Position numbers and translations under genes: made by a program. A model generated the notes under the pieces. That model ran no database searches and had not been told where the DNA came from. It saw only the letters and a list, made by a program, of their open reading frames with translations. DNA of 64,000 nt from NCBI RefSeq assembly GCF_002159085.1, contig NZ_LZRU01000015.1:1-64000 (forward strand), given 5' to 3'. Positions 14,736 to 25,133 of this stretch are shown here, in pieces. Positions within the stretch are counted from its first letter, which is position 1; the number at the start of each line of letters is the position of its first letter. The DNA comes from Thermobacillus sp. ZCTH02-B1. GTDB taxonomy: Bacteria; Bacillota; Bacilli; Paenibacillales; Paenibacillaceae.

Positions 14736-16492
14736 GCGGACAAGCATGGAAACGTTGGGCGTTATGGGTCATGGCCGTGCTGATCTTCATCGCGCCGGCA
14801 TCGACGGGTTCGGGGTCGGCGCCCGTCGCCGTTGCGGCCGAATCCGCGGCGAACGACACGCCGTACAAGCTGACCTCGGCGCTCCGGGCCGGCGTGAAGA
14901 CGGTGCTGAACGAGCGGGTGCCGGACGGCTTCCGGATCGGAGCGGTCGTGCGGCTGTACAACACCGGAAGCCGCTCCGTCGCCGTCCCGGGATACGAGGT
15001 GCGCGCGGTCACGACGGGCGGGGACGTCTATACCCTGATGCCTTCCGCCGACAATCCGCGCATCGTGCAACCGAAGGAGAAGGCCGAATTGAGTTACATG
15101 CTGAGGGTGGCCCGGTCCGACGCCTTCTCGCTGAAACGGCTCGAATGGGTGGAGGTGGACGAATACGTCTATCCGAAGAAGGAAACCGTCATCCTGAACA
15201 TGCCGGTCGCCGGGCTTGAATGGTCCGGACCGTCCACAGTGTTCACGGACGCGAAGCGCCTCAAGGCCTGGGGCGATTCGTTCACGATCCCGACGGAATC
15301 CGCCGGGCTGGTCTACACACCCGTCCGGTTCTCGGAGCGGCATACCCCGCAGGGAACGACGGCCGTCCTCGTGCTGGAGGCGAAGAACACGGGCAGCCGT
15401 CCCGCCTGGGTTCCGGAGTTCACCGTGACCGGCAGGACCGAGCAGGACTACTACCCGGCGGAGCGCGCCGAGAGCGGCCCGATCGAGATTCAGCCGGGAG
15501 ATGTGCGGTACCTGCACTTCGTCATGCGGCTTCCGGGCCCGGAACGCTGGACCGGCTTCACGATCGGCACGCCGGAATCGTTCAGCGATGCGAGCGGCAC
15601 CGTACGCTATGAAGCGGGACGCCTCCAGATCAAGCCGCCCGCCGCGTCCGAGGCGCAGCAGATCCAAACCGTGTATTCCCTGTTCAACCCGATCCGCGTC
15701 ACCTCGACATTCCGGCCGAACCTGGCGAAGGAAGTCGACATTTCGCTGGCCGAGGTGTACCGGTTCGAACAGGCGGGTGACGGGTATCTGACGGCCGTGG
15801 CGAAATTCAGGCTGCTGAACCGTTCCAGGGTCACCGTGGCCGTTCCGAATTTCGGCGTCGAGTGGACGACCTCGACGGGCGTCAGCTATGCGGGTGAAAG
15901 GCTGGAACCGCGGCAGAAAATGCTGTCGCCGGGTGTCGGCATGATGGTCGCCTACGTGTTCACGCTGCCCCTCTCGGCGGAGCGGGATACCAGGGCGCGC
16001 CTCACGCTGCTCGACGGCCATCCGGATACGTTCCAGCTGCCGGTCGGCGCGGTGGAAATCCGTCTCGATGAACTGGGGAAAGTCGCCAACCGCGACGAAG
16101 ACGCCGACAACCTGTATCCGTTCAGGCTGGCCGTCGGCTCCGGATCGGTGGATGATGAATCCGGCATTCTCGGCCTCGAAATCGACCTCACGCGGACGCC
16201 CAACGTGGTGTTCGACGAGGAGTCCGTCCGCCTCAAGATCGAAATTGCCGACGGGAACGACCGGGTGCTGGCGTCCAAGATTTATGCGCTGGCCGGCCCG
16301 GAGCGGTTGACGTCGGGCCTGAAAACCTTCGATCTCGGCTTCGGAAACCGGACGAAGGCGGGAGCCGATACATCCGGATCGGACGAATCGGCCTTCAAGG
16401 GGCCGTTCATCGTGCGGGTCTATGAAGTGCTTGCGGCGCCCGGCGGGAATATCGAACGCCTCGTGGAATCGGTTCGGCTGCCGGCCGAATGA
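14732..16492 (+). CDS. Secreted protein with three related beta-sandwich modules, unknown
   Basis: A 586-residue exported protein with a signal peptide (about 1-35, VMAVLIFIAPASTGSG). Three related stretches recur: VRLYNTGSRSVAVPGYEV (about 72-90), LEAKNTGSRPAWVPEFTV (about 213-230) and FRLLNRSRVTVAVPNFGV (about 362-380). Each is followed by a PGD/PGV-containing strand, like DUF4352-type immunoglobulin folds. I do not recognise a named family. It starts at a TTG that overlaps the stop codon of the adaptor gene, with AAGGAGGAG 8 bases upstream, so the two are co-translated and may form an envelope complex with the adaptor and Wzz. Confidence 0.65.
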   Translation: MSGQAWKRWALWVMAVLIFIAPASTGSGSAPVAVAAESAANDTPYKLTSALRAGVKTVLNERVPDGFRIGAVVRLYNTGSRSVAVPGYEVRAVTTGGDVYTLMPSADNPRIVQPKEKAELSYMLRVARSDAFSLKRLEWVEVDEYVYPKKETVILNMPVAGLEWSGPSTVFTDAKRLKAWGDSFTIPTESAGLVYTPVRFSERHTPQGTTAVLVLEAKNTGSRPAWVPEFTVTGRTEQDYYPAERAESGPIEIQPGDVRYLHFVMRLPGPERWTGFTIGTPESFSDASGTVRYEAGRLQIKPPAASEAQQIQTVYSLFNPIRVTSTFRPNLAKEVDISLAEVYRFEQAGDGYLTAVAKFRLLNRSRVTVAVPNFGVEWTTSTGVSYAGERLEPRQKMLSPGVGMMVAYVFTLPLSAERDTRARLTLLDGHPDTFQLPVGAVEIRLDELGKVANRDEDADNLYPFRLAVGSGSVDDESGILGLEIDLTRTPNVVFDEESVRLKIEIADGNDRVLASKIYALAGPERLTSGLKTFDLGFGNRTKAGADTSGSDESAFKGPFIVRVYEVLAAPGGNIERLVESVRLPAE

Positions 16493-16551
16493 AGCGGCCG
16501 GCAGCCGCCGCGCGCCGGGCGGATGGAGAATCGGCGGCTGCGAATTACGGA

Positions 16552-16666
16552 TTGACAGCGGGACAAATAGGTGTTACGATGCAGGTGCGTTCGTTATAAA
16601 GAATTTCCTGGGGCAAATATCCTGTTTTGTCCATCATTTTTTCGGTTAATGTTCACTATAAGGAAC
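16552..16666 (+). promoter_or_regulatory. Promoter and two SinR boxes of the lasso-peptide operon
   Basis: TTGACA (16552-16557) and TACGAT (16575-16580) are 17 bases apart. The imperfect box GTTCGTTATAAAGAAT (16589-16604) lies around the expected start of transcription. A better box, GTTCACTATAAGGAAC (16651-16666), lies 22 bases before the first gene. The promoter core (TTGACAGC, AATAGGTG) is repeated almost exactly at 34489-34517. Confidence 0.7.
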
Positions 16667-16688
16667 AACCGTAGGATCGGAGGGCGGC

Positions 16689-18620
16689 ATGAGCGCCATC
16701 GTCGCCATCTACGACAGATGCGGCAATCCGGCGGCTTCGGAGCAGGGGAGTGCCATGATGCGGAAATTGGCCCGGTTTCCGGCGGACGACGAGCGGACCT
16801 GGACCAGGCCGGGGGTTTTTCTCGGCTGCCGTGCCCGGTGGATCACGCCCGAATCGGTCGGCGAATCCAATCCGCTGCATGATCCGGAGCGCGGGCTCGC
16901 CGTCGTCGCCGATGCGATCCTCGACAACCGGGAGGAGCTGTGCGATGCGCTCGGGATCGGAGCCGGCCGCCGCAGGACCCTGACGGACCCGGAGCTGCTT
17001 CTCTTGGCCTATGACGCCTGGGGCGTGCGGATGGCCGAGCGACTCGTGGGCGATTTCGCCTTCGCGATCTGGGATGAACGCGGGCGAAAGCTCTATGCGG
17101 CCCGGGACTTCTCGGGGACCCGGACGTTGTATTTCACCCGGGATCCGGTCCGCGGCACGGTCTGGATCTGCACGATCATGGGACCGCTCCTCGGGACCGG
17201 ACATGTCAGCGGAGCACTGAACCGGCAGTGGATCGCCGATTTCCTGGCCCTGCCGTTCACGACCGATGCCGTGGATGCAAGGCCCACGGTCTATGAAGGC
17301 ATCGAACAGATTCCTCCGGGGCACTGGCTGGTGGCGGATGCGGAAGGCCGTCTGACGCTGCGGTCTTATTGCAGCATCGAAGTGCCGCGGGAGAGGCTGA
17401 GACTGAAGTCGGATGCGGAATACGAGGAGGCGCTCCGCGATGTGGTCGGCCGGGCGGTCAGAGCGAGGCTCCGCGCGCGCCGGAACATCGGGGCGCATCT
17501 CAGCGGCGGGCTTGATTCGGGAACCGTCGCCTCCTTCGCCGCCCGCGAGCTGCAAACCCGGGGCCAGCCGCTGTACACGTTCAGCTACGTGCCGCTTGCG
17601 GATTTCGAGGGCAGCTGGGCACCGCGGACCCGGATCGCGGATGAACGGGAGTATATCCGCGCCGTCGTCGATCATGCCGGCAACATCGTGCCGACCTACT
17701 GCGATTTTCCGGGCCAGAGTCCGTATTCCGTCATCGACGAGTGGCTGGACGTGCTGGAGATGCCTTACAAGTTCTATGCGAACTCGTTCTGGACGCTGGG
17801 CATCGGCAGACTGGCGGCGGAGCGGGACATCTCCGTGGTGCTGACCGGGCAGCGCGGCAACTGGACGATTTCCTGGGGACCGGCGCTGGATTACCAGGCC
17901 GGGCTGCTGAGGCGCCTGCGGCTTGTCCGGTTTTACCGGGAGCTCACCGGATATGCGCGGCAGATGGGTGCCAGCCGGAAGCGGGTGATGAGAGCGGTCT
18001 GGCGGAAGGCGGTCGGCGGTTCGGCACCGACAGACGTCCCGGTTTTGGGAAGCCCGTTGCTGTTGGAAGAGACCGGGGCCTACGAACGGCTCAGACAGCA
18101 CGGCATGTCCGGCGACGGCCGGGTGTCGGATGCCTACCGGGCCCGAAAACGGGTCTTCAAGCAGACCGCCATCTGGAACTTGACCGGCGTATGCAACACG
18201 AAACTTTCGCTTCGGTACGGCCTTTGGTACCGGGACCCGACCAACGACCTGCGCGTCGTGCGCTTCTGCCTGTCCGTACCGGAAGAGCAATGCGTGCGGG
18301 ACGGCATCGACCGCGCGCTTGCCCGCCGCGCGACCCGCGGGCTGCTGCCGGACAAGGTTCGTCTGAACCAGAAGGTGCGCGGCCTTCAGGGGGCCGACAG
18401 CGTTCATCGGATGAAGCCGGAATGGCCGATGTTCATCCGCGAGGCCGAGGAGATGCTGGCGGATGAACGGATGCGCGAGTATTTGAATCTGGATGCCCTT
18501 CGGACGTCGCTGAACCATTTGAAGGAGCCGAAGCCGGAACAAGCGTTTGACCATCATTTTAGTTCCGTGATGCAAGCGATCATTTTCCGCCGTTTTGTCA
18601 AAAGACATGAAAGGAGGTGA
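16689..18620 (+). CDS. Lasso-peptide cyclase (asparagine-synthetase-like, C protein)
   Basis: A 643-residue homologue of asparagine synthetase B. The N-terminal glutaminase-like domain (1-210) begins MSAIVAIY and lacks the catalytic cysteine at position 2, as lasso cyclases do. The C-terminal ATP-binding domain has the PP-loop SGGLDS (about 271-276) and LTGQRGNWTIS (about 388-398). It would adenylate the side chain of core residue 8 or 9 of the precursor and join it to the new N-terminal amine, closing the macrolactam ring. The ribosome binding site GGAGGG is 6 bases before the ATG. It is the first gene of the C-A-K-B1-B2-D operon. The precursor gene follows 6 bases after its stop codon, with its ribosome binding site overlapping the end of this gene. 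Confidence 0.92.
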   Translation: MSAIVAIYDRCGNPAASEQGSAMMRKLARFPADDERTWTRPGVFLGCRARWITPESVGESNPLHDPERGLAVVADAILDNREELCDALGIGAGRRRTLTDPELLLLAYDAWGVRMAERLVGDFAFAIWDERGRKLYAARDFSGTRTLYFTRDPVRGTVWICTIMGPLLGTGHVSGALNRQWIADFLALPFTTDAVDARPTVYEGIEQIPPGHWLVADAEGRLTLRSYCSIEVPRERLRLKSDAEYEEALRDVVGRAVRARLRARRNIGAHLSGGLDSGTVASFAARELQTRGQPLYTFSYVPLADFEGSWAPRTRIADEREYIRAVVDHAGNIVPTYCDFPGQSPYSVIDEWLDVLEMPYKFYANSFWTLGIGRLAAERDISVVLTGQRGNWTISWGPALDYQAGLLRRLRLVRFYRELTGYARQMGASRKRVMRAVWRKAVGGSAPTDVPVLGSPLLLEETGAYERLRQHGMSGDGRVSDAYRARKRVFKQTAIWNLTGVCNTKLSLRYGLWYRDPTNDLRVVRFCLSVPEEQCVRDGIDRALARRATRGLLPDKVRLNQKVRGLQGADSVHRMKPEWPMFIREAEEMLADERMREYLNLDALRTSLNHLKEPKPEQAFDHHFSSVMQAIIFRRFVKRHERR

Positions 18621-18626
18621 AGGCAC

Positions 18627-18761
18627 ATGCGGAAGAAGGAATGGCAGGCGCCGGAACTGGAAGTGCTGGACGTGAGGAAGACGGCTGCTGGTTGGGGGCA
18701 CAAAATCGAGGACGACTGGCAGAACGACCCGGACGATCCCGATTTCTGGTCCGCCAGCTGA
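18627..18761 (+). CDS. Lasso-peptide precursor (A protein)
   Basis: A 44-residue peptide behind an exceptional AAAGGAGGTG ribosome binding site. The leader (1-20) shows W6-x-x-P9-x-L11 and ELEVLDVRKTA, the Firmicute lasso leader pattern with threonine at -2 (T19). The predicted core starts at A21 (AGWGHKIEDDW) and runs to S44. Glu28 is core position 8 and Asp29 position 9, so the ring closes from Ala1 to Glu8 or Asp9. The tail is acidic (three DP pairs or similar, residues 34-39) with W31, F40 and W41 as candidate plugs, and it ends in serine, the residue phosphorylated in paeninodin. The core sequence is unlike any lasso peptide I can recall. Confidence 0.9.
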   Translation: MRKKEWQAPELEVLDVRKTAAGWGHKIEDDWQNDPDDPDFWSAS

Positions 18762-18839
18762 ACCTGACGACCTGAAGCGGAATGCGGCTGTGACCATCGC
18801 ATGCCAGCCGCATTCCGGCCTCCGGATGGAGTGTTGACC

Positions 18840-19775
18840 GTGGCTGGAACGAACATCGTGTACCGATACCGGGCCTTCGGTCTCCGGATCGACAGCGACT
18901 TTCCCATTCCCGAACTCGGGGCATCGGCCGGTCCTGACGGAGCAGCCGACGTGGAGGTGGTGAGCCGGGGACAGGACGGCGGAAATGCCCTGACGGACGA
19001 CGCGGACCGGCATTGGTTGCGGGCGGCGGAAGGCGTCGTCGAGTTCCGGATCCCGCGGACGGCCGCGTTTCGCATCGTCGAAGGAAAGCGGATCGAAGTG
19101 CGGGCCGACAGCGGAGCGAACGAAGACAAGATCCGGCTGTACGTGCTCGGCACGTGCATGGGCGCCGTCCTGCTGCAACGGCGCATGCTGCCGCTTCACG
19201 GCAGCGTCGTGACACGGAACGGGCGCGCCTACGCCATCGTCGGGGATTCGGGAGCGGGCAAATCCACGTTGTCCGCGGCGCTGCTCGAGCTCGGGTTCCG
19301 TCTCGTGTCGGACGACGTCGCCGCCGTCGTCTTCGACGAGCGGGGAACACCGCTTGTCATGCCGGCCTATCCGCAGCAGAAGCTGTGGCAGGACAGCCTC
19401 GACCGTCTGCAAATATCCGGCAGCGGCTTCAAGCCGCTGGTGGAACGGGAGGCGAAATTCGCGGTCCCGGCCGGCGGGTCGTTCTGGCCGGAACCGGTGC
19501 CGCTGGTACATATTTACGAGCTCGTCCATTCCGACGGCCGGGAGCCGTCGATCAAGCCGATTGACCGGCTGGAGCGGTGCTATATCCTGTATCGCCATAC
19601 CTTCCGGCGGTCGCTGATCGTGCCGTCGGGTCTTGCCGCATGGCATTTCGAGACGGCGGTGAGAATTGCGGAGAAGACCGGCATGTATCGGCTGTTCCGA
19701 CCGGTGCGGGTGTTCGCGGCGCGGGAATCCGCGCGGCTCATCCGGGCGCATGCCGAGGGGGAGGTGAGCCCATGA
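18840..19775 (+). CDS. Lasso-peptide tailoring kinase (HPr-kinase-like, PadeK/ThcoK type)
   Basis: A 311-residue protein with a P-loop GDSGAGKST (about 136-144) and ELGFRLVSDDVAAV (about 152-165), matching the HPr kinase/phosphorylase C-terminal fold, but preceded by a divergent domain of about 115 residues. In paeninodin-type clusters this enzyme phosphorylates the C-terminal serine of the precursor, and the precursor here ends in serine. The start is uncertain: GTG 18840 has GGAG 8 bases upstream, GTG 18831 and ATG 18801 are alternatives. The stop overlaps the next start (ATGA), so the genes are coupled. A housekeeping HPr kinase is excluded by context and by the missing standard N-terminal domain. 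Confidence 0.87.
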   Translation: MAGTNIVYRYRAFGLRIDSDFPIPELGASAGPDGAADVEVVSRGQDGGNALTDDADRHWLRAAEGVVEFRIPRTAAFRIVEGKRIEVRADSGANEDKIRLYVLGTCMGAVLLQRRMLPLHGSVVTRNGRAYAIVGDSGAGKSTLSAALLELGFRLVSDDVAAVVFDERGTPLVMPAYPQQKLWQDSLDRLQISGSGFKPLVEREAKFAVPAGGSFWPEPVPLVHIYELVHSDGREPSIKPIDRLERCYILYRHTFRRSLIVPSGLAAWHFETAVRIAEKTGMYRLFRPVRVFAARESARLIRAHAEGEVSP

Positions 19776-20068
19776 TCCGGCAGGAAACGATCACGTCCGA
19801 ATGCATCGTCGTCCAGAAACCGGGCGCGATCGTCAGCGACATGGACGGCGAGAAAGTGATGCTCAGCGTGGAGAACGGCAAGTATTACAATCTCGGCAGG
19901 CAGGGCGGCCGCATCTGGGAGCTGATCGCGTCCCCCGTCGCCGTCACGGATCTGGTGACCACCTTGATGGCGGAGTACGAGGTCGACCGGGAAACCTGCG
20001 AACGCGACGTGCTCAAATTTCTGTCCGCGCTGCTGCGCGAGAACATGATCGAGGTGTCCCGCCCGTGA
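19772..20068 (+). CDS. Lasso-peptide RRE protein (B1, PqqD-like)
   Basis: A 98-residue protein of the PqqD/RiPP-recognition-element family. The hallmark GKYYNLGRQGGRIWELIASP (about 38-57) is followed by the winged-helix part with YEVDRETCERDVLKFLSAL (about 70-88). It would bind the leader peptide (WxxPxLEVLDV) and deliver it to the B2 protease and the cyclase. It overlaps the kinase stop by four bases and the B2 start by four bases. GGGGAGGTGAG lies just upstream of the ATG. Confidence 0.9.
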   Translation: MIRQETITSECIVVQKPGAIVSDMDGEKVMLSVENGKYYNLGRQGGRIWELIASPVAVTDLVTTLMAEYEVDRETCERDVLKFLSALLRENMIEVSRP

Positions 20069-20571
20069 ACAGGAATCAGGTCCTGCGGCCTTCGCGGGTG
20101 TTCTCCGTGGCGGCGAAGGCGATCCGGCTGATGCTGAGCCGTCCGGACGCGGCGGCGCTGCTTGCCGAGGCCTGGCTGTCGCTGGCATGGTCGCGGCTGA
20201 TGCTCCTCCTGCCGTTCCGGCACCTGGCGCCGCGGCTCGGCGTACCCGGACGCGAGACGGAATGGCGGGAGCTTCCCCGCGAGACGCTGATGGAACTGCA
20301 CCGCATCGCCGAGGCCGTCCGGATTGCCAGCCGCTACGCATGGTGGGATTGCAAATGCCTGGTCCGCGCGCTGGCGGCCATGCGGATGCTGGGGCGCCGG
20401 GGCATCGAAAGCACGCTGTATCTGGGGACCGGCCGGGACGCGGACGGCCGTCTGGCCGCCCATGCCTGGCTGCGCAGCGGTAGCCGGTACATTACAGGCG
20501 CAGAGGAGAGAGACAGGTTCACCGTCATCGGCATGTACGCCGCCGTCGGACGGAACCTGGAGCGGACATGA
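20065..20571 (+). CDS. Lasso-peptide leader protease (B2, transglutaminase-like)
   Basis: A 168-residue protein with the B2 pattern: the cysteine in WWDCKCLVRALAAMRML (about 93-109), the histidine in AAHAWLRSG (about 131-139) and a later acidic residue, forming a transglutaminase-type Cys-His-Asp site. It would cut the precursor after Ala20, exposing the amine used for ring closure. The start is GTG 20065, preceded by GAGGTG at 8 bases and overlapping the B1 stop. The upstream frame is open but is covered by the B1 gene. The next gene overlaps by four bases. Confidence 0.88.
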   Translation: MNRNQVLRPSRVFSVAAKAIRLMLSRPDAAALLAEAWLSLAWSRLMLLLPFRHLAPRLGVPGRETEWRELPRETLMELHRIAEAVRIASRYAWWDCKCLVRALAAMRMLGRRGIESTLYLGTGRDADGRLAAHAWLRSGSRYITGAEERDRFTVIGMYAAVGRNLERT

Positions 20572-22673
20572 TGAACATCCTCCTGCAAACGGCGGGCATG
20601 ATGCGCAAGTATGCCGGCGGCGCGGCTGCGCTGGTCGTCCTGGGTACGGTGCTGGCGGGCATTTTCGAAGGCGTCGGCATCCTGCTGATCGTCCCGCTGC
20701 TCGGGGCGGGCGGCTTTCTGGACGGATCCCGGGATGCGGTGCCTCTCATCGGGCCGCTGCTGGCCGGTATCCGGCATTGGCCCGCGGAGCTCCTGCTGCC
20801 CGTGTTGCTTGCCTCGTTCGTGCTGGTCGTCGCCTGCCAGAGCGGGCTGCAGCGGTTTGTCACCGTCCGCAGCACGGAAATCGTGAATCGTTGCGGACGG
20901 CAATTCCGGATCGAACTGTTCGAGGCGCTTCAGGAAGCGCGATGGAGCTTCCATCTGCGCAAGCGTCGCGCCGATCTGCTGAACGCCATGACGAGCGAGG
21001 CGGCCCGCTTGCAGACCGGGTTCGCGTTGATGCTGCAGGCGGCTTCCGCCCTGATCTTCACCGTCCTGCAGTTCGGCATCGCGCTTGCGATCTCCTGGCA
21101 GCTCACGGCGCTCGTGCTGGCATGCGGCGCAGCCGTGCTGCTCGCGTCCCGCCGGCAGGTCCGGAAGGCGAACGCGCTGGGCCGTCTCACGACGGATCTG
21201 GTCCAGGAATATGTGGCCGGCGTCAGCGAGCAGCTGCAGGGCTTGAAGGACATCAAGGGCAATGCGATGGAGGAGGGCGGCCGCCTCTGGATCCGTTCGA
21301 TTACGGACAGGATCCGGCGGGAACAGCTCGCCCATGTCCGCCTCCGGTCGACGACCGAGGCAGCCTACCGGATCGTCTCGGCCGCGCTTGCCGCGGGCTT
21401 TGCCTGTGCCGCCCTGCTCGTCCTCCATACGCCGCCCCATGCGTTGCTTACGATCTTCATCATCATGACGCGGCTGTGGCCGCGGATCACGACGCTGCAG
21501 ACCCAGGCGCAGCAGTTCGCGTCCAATGCGCCCGGGGTCGCTTCCGTCCTCGCGCTGCTCGAGGAAAGCCGGCGGGAGCGCGAATCGGACGTGTTCGCAA
21601 CGGAACCGCCGTTCGCCGGCGGCTTCCGGACGGACGGGAATGCGGCGGCGCCGGATTCCGGACTTCCGGCCGCGCGGAAGCACCCGCCGGCCGGAGACAC
21701 GGGGGAACCCGGATCACCGGCGCGGAATGCCGCGGAAGTTTCGCCGGCAACGGCGGCGCCGGGCTCCGGATCGTCGGTGCGGGCCGCTGCGGGAGCTTCG
21801 CCGGCGGCGGAATCGGGTTCGTCCGCCGCGTCCGGCCGCCGGCCGGATCCGGCGTCGGCGAGCCCCGTCCTCCCGGTTCCGTCCCGATCCGCGAACGGCG
21901 AGGCGGAAGAGGCGGGCGGCCGGCTGCGGCTCGAGCGGGGCATCCGGCTGAGCGGCGTCGTCTTCGGCTACGAGACCGGCGGCGGGCGGCGGGCGCTGGA
22001 CGGCGTCGATCTCTTCATCCCGGCGGGTTCGGCGACGGCGATCGTCGGCCATTCCGGCGCGGGCAAGAGCACCCTCGCGGACCTGATCATGGGGCTGATC
22101 CGGCCGCAGGAAGGGACCGTCCTGTACGACGGCAGGCCGCTGAACGGCAGGATGCTGCATGAGCTCCGGCGATCGGTCGGCTACGTGCCGCAGGATCCGT
22201 TCCTGTTCGGCGGGAGCGTGCTGGACAATCTCCGGATGGCATGTCCCGGCGTGACGGAGGAGGAGGCGTTCGAGGCGCTCCGGCTTGCGGCGGCCGACGG
22301 GTTCGTCAGCCGGCTGCCGCGGGGCATCCGAACGCCGGTCGGCGACCGCGGCGTCCGGCTGTCGGGCGGCGAACGGCAGCGCATCGTGCTCGCGCGGGCC
22401 ATCCTGAAGCGGCCCAGCCTGCTCATCCTCGACGAGGCGACCAGCGCGCTCGACGCGGAGAGCGAACAGGCGATCCTCGCATCGCTCGACCGGCTCCGGG
22501 GCAGCATGACGATCCTCGTGATCGCGCACCGGCTCTCCACCATCCGCGGCGCCGACCAGATCGTCGTCCTGGAGCGGGGGCGCGTCGTCCAGTGCGGGCG
22601 ATACGCGGCGCTGGCGGCCGAGGGGAGCGGCCTTTTCGAGCGGATGCTCCGACAGCAGGCGACCGGGGGTTGA
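20568..22673 (+). CDS. Lasso-peptide ABC exporter (D protein) with long linker
   Basis: A 701-residue half-transporter. A six-helix exporter domain (about 1-330) is followed by an ATPase domain (about 460-700) with Walker A GHSGAGKST (about 489-497), signature LSGGERQ (about 601) and LLILDEATSALD. It would export the mature lasso peptide and so provide immunity. Between the two domains lies an insertion of about 115 residues, rich in Ala, Gly, Pro, Ser and Glu (DNA 21596-21950), that has no counterpart in ordinary exporters and looks disordered. ATG 20568 overlaps the B2 stop (ATGA) with GGAG upstream. It is the last gene of the operon. Confidence 0.88.
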   Translation: MMNILLQTAGMMRKYAGGAAALVVLGTVLAGIFEGVGILLIVPLLGAGGFLDGSRDAVPLIGPLLAGIRHWPAELLLPVLLASFVLVVACQSGLQRFVTVRSTEIVNRCGRQFRIELFEALQEARWSFHLRKRRADLLNAMTSEAARLQTGFALMLQAASALIFTVLQFGIALAISWQLTALVLACGAAVLLASRRQVRKANALGRLTTDLVQEYVAGVSEQLQGLKDIKGNAMEEGGRLWIRSITDRIRREQLAHVRLRSTTEAAYRIVSAALAAGFACAALLVLHTPPHALLTIFIIMTRLWPRITTLQTQAQQFASNAPGVASVLALLEESRRERESDVFATEPPFAGGFRTDGNAAAPDSGLPAARKHPPAGDTGEPGSPARNAAEVSPATAAPGSGSSVRAAAGASPAAESGSSAASGRRPDPASASPVLPVPSRSANGEAEEAGGRLRLERGIRLSGVVFGYETGGGRRALDGVDLFIPAGSATAIVGHSGAGKSTLADLIMGLIRPQEGTVLYDGRPLNGRMLHELRRSVGYVPQDPFLFGGSVLDNLRMACPGVTEEEAFEALRLAAADGFVSRLPRGIRTPVGDRGVRLSGGERQRIVLARAILKRPSLLILDEATSALDAESEQAILASLDRLRGSMTILVIAHRLSTIRGADQIVVLERGRVVQCGRYAALAAEGSGLFERMLRQQATGG

Positions 22674-22724
22674 AACATGGGCCACGGGCAGAAGCCGTTA
22701 TGAAAATCATGAAAAAATTCTTTC

Positions 22725-22754
22725 TTGACACGTTCTATATAGAGAACATACAAT
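22725..22754 (+). promoter_or_regulatory. Promoter of the epsC operon with SinR box in the spacer
   Basis: TTGACA (22725-22730) and TACAAT (22749-22754) are 18 bases apart. The palindrome GTTCTATATAGAGAAC (22732-22747) fills the spacer, so a bound SinR would exclude RNA polymerase. Confidence 0.75.
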
Positions 22755-22784
22755 GAAACCGGGTTCGCGGCCGAGAACACACCG

Positions 22785-22813
22785 TTTGTTTTGTTTTGTT
22801 TTGTTTTGTTTTG
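22785..22813 (+). repeat. TTTTG pentanucleotide microsatellite
   Basis: TTTG followed by five perfect TTTTG units, located between two SinR boxes in the 5' leader of the epsC operon. Repeats of this kind can change length by slippage, which would alter the spacing between the boxes. Confidence 0.85.
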
Positions 22814-22820
22814 TTCGGAT

Positions 22821-22836
22821 GTTCTTTATAGAGAAC
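22821..22836. promoter_or_regulatory. Second SinR box of the epsC operon
   Basis: GTTCTTTATAGAGAAC: both half-sites (GTTCTTT and GTTCTCT on the other strand) match the SinR consensus GTTCTYT exactly. It starts 89 bases after the start of the first box. About 240 bases without a credible gene lie between it and epsC. Confidence 0.75.
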
Positions 22837-23077
22837 AAAAAATCCCGCACGATGTTTTTTCAGGAGAACAACCGACCGATCCGCCGGCGCCCGGCCCACG
22901 GGACGGTGGCGGCGCGCATGGCCGTCGGGAGCGCCCGCGCCGCCGCCCGACGGGTCATGCTTGCCTGCTTTCATGTTCCGGTTTCCGGACGGGCCGGAGG
23001 CCCCTGGGGTGCACGGGCCGCACGAAACCGGCTCATCAAGGCAGGCAAGCCCGCATGGGAGAAGAAGGAGGAAGACC

Positions 23078-25093
<2,016 letters not shown>

Positions 25094-25133
25094 CGGGGCA
25101 ACGGACTGGAATAACATGGGAGGGATGCTTGAG

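Noticed and set aside
16689..18620. Asparagine synthetase for amino-acid synthesis
   Set aside because: No N-terminal catalytic cysteine, and a lasso precursor with strong ribosome binding site follows directly.
18801..19775. Ordinary HPr kinase/phosphorylase (hprK) of catabolite repression
   Set aside because: The N-terminal domain differs and the gene is embedded in a lasso cluster with overlapping genes, so it is the tailoring kinase.
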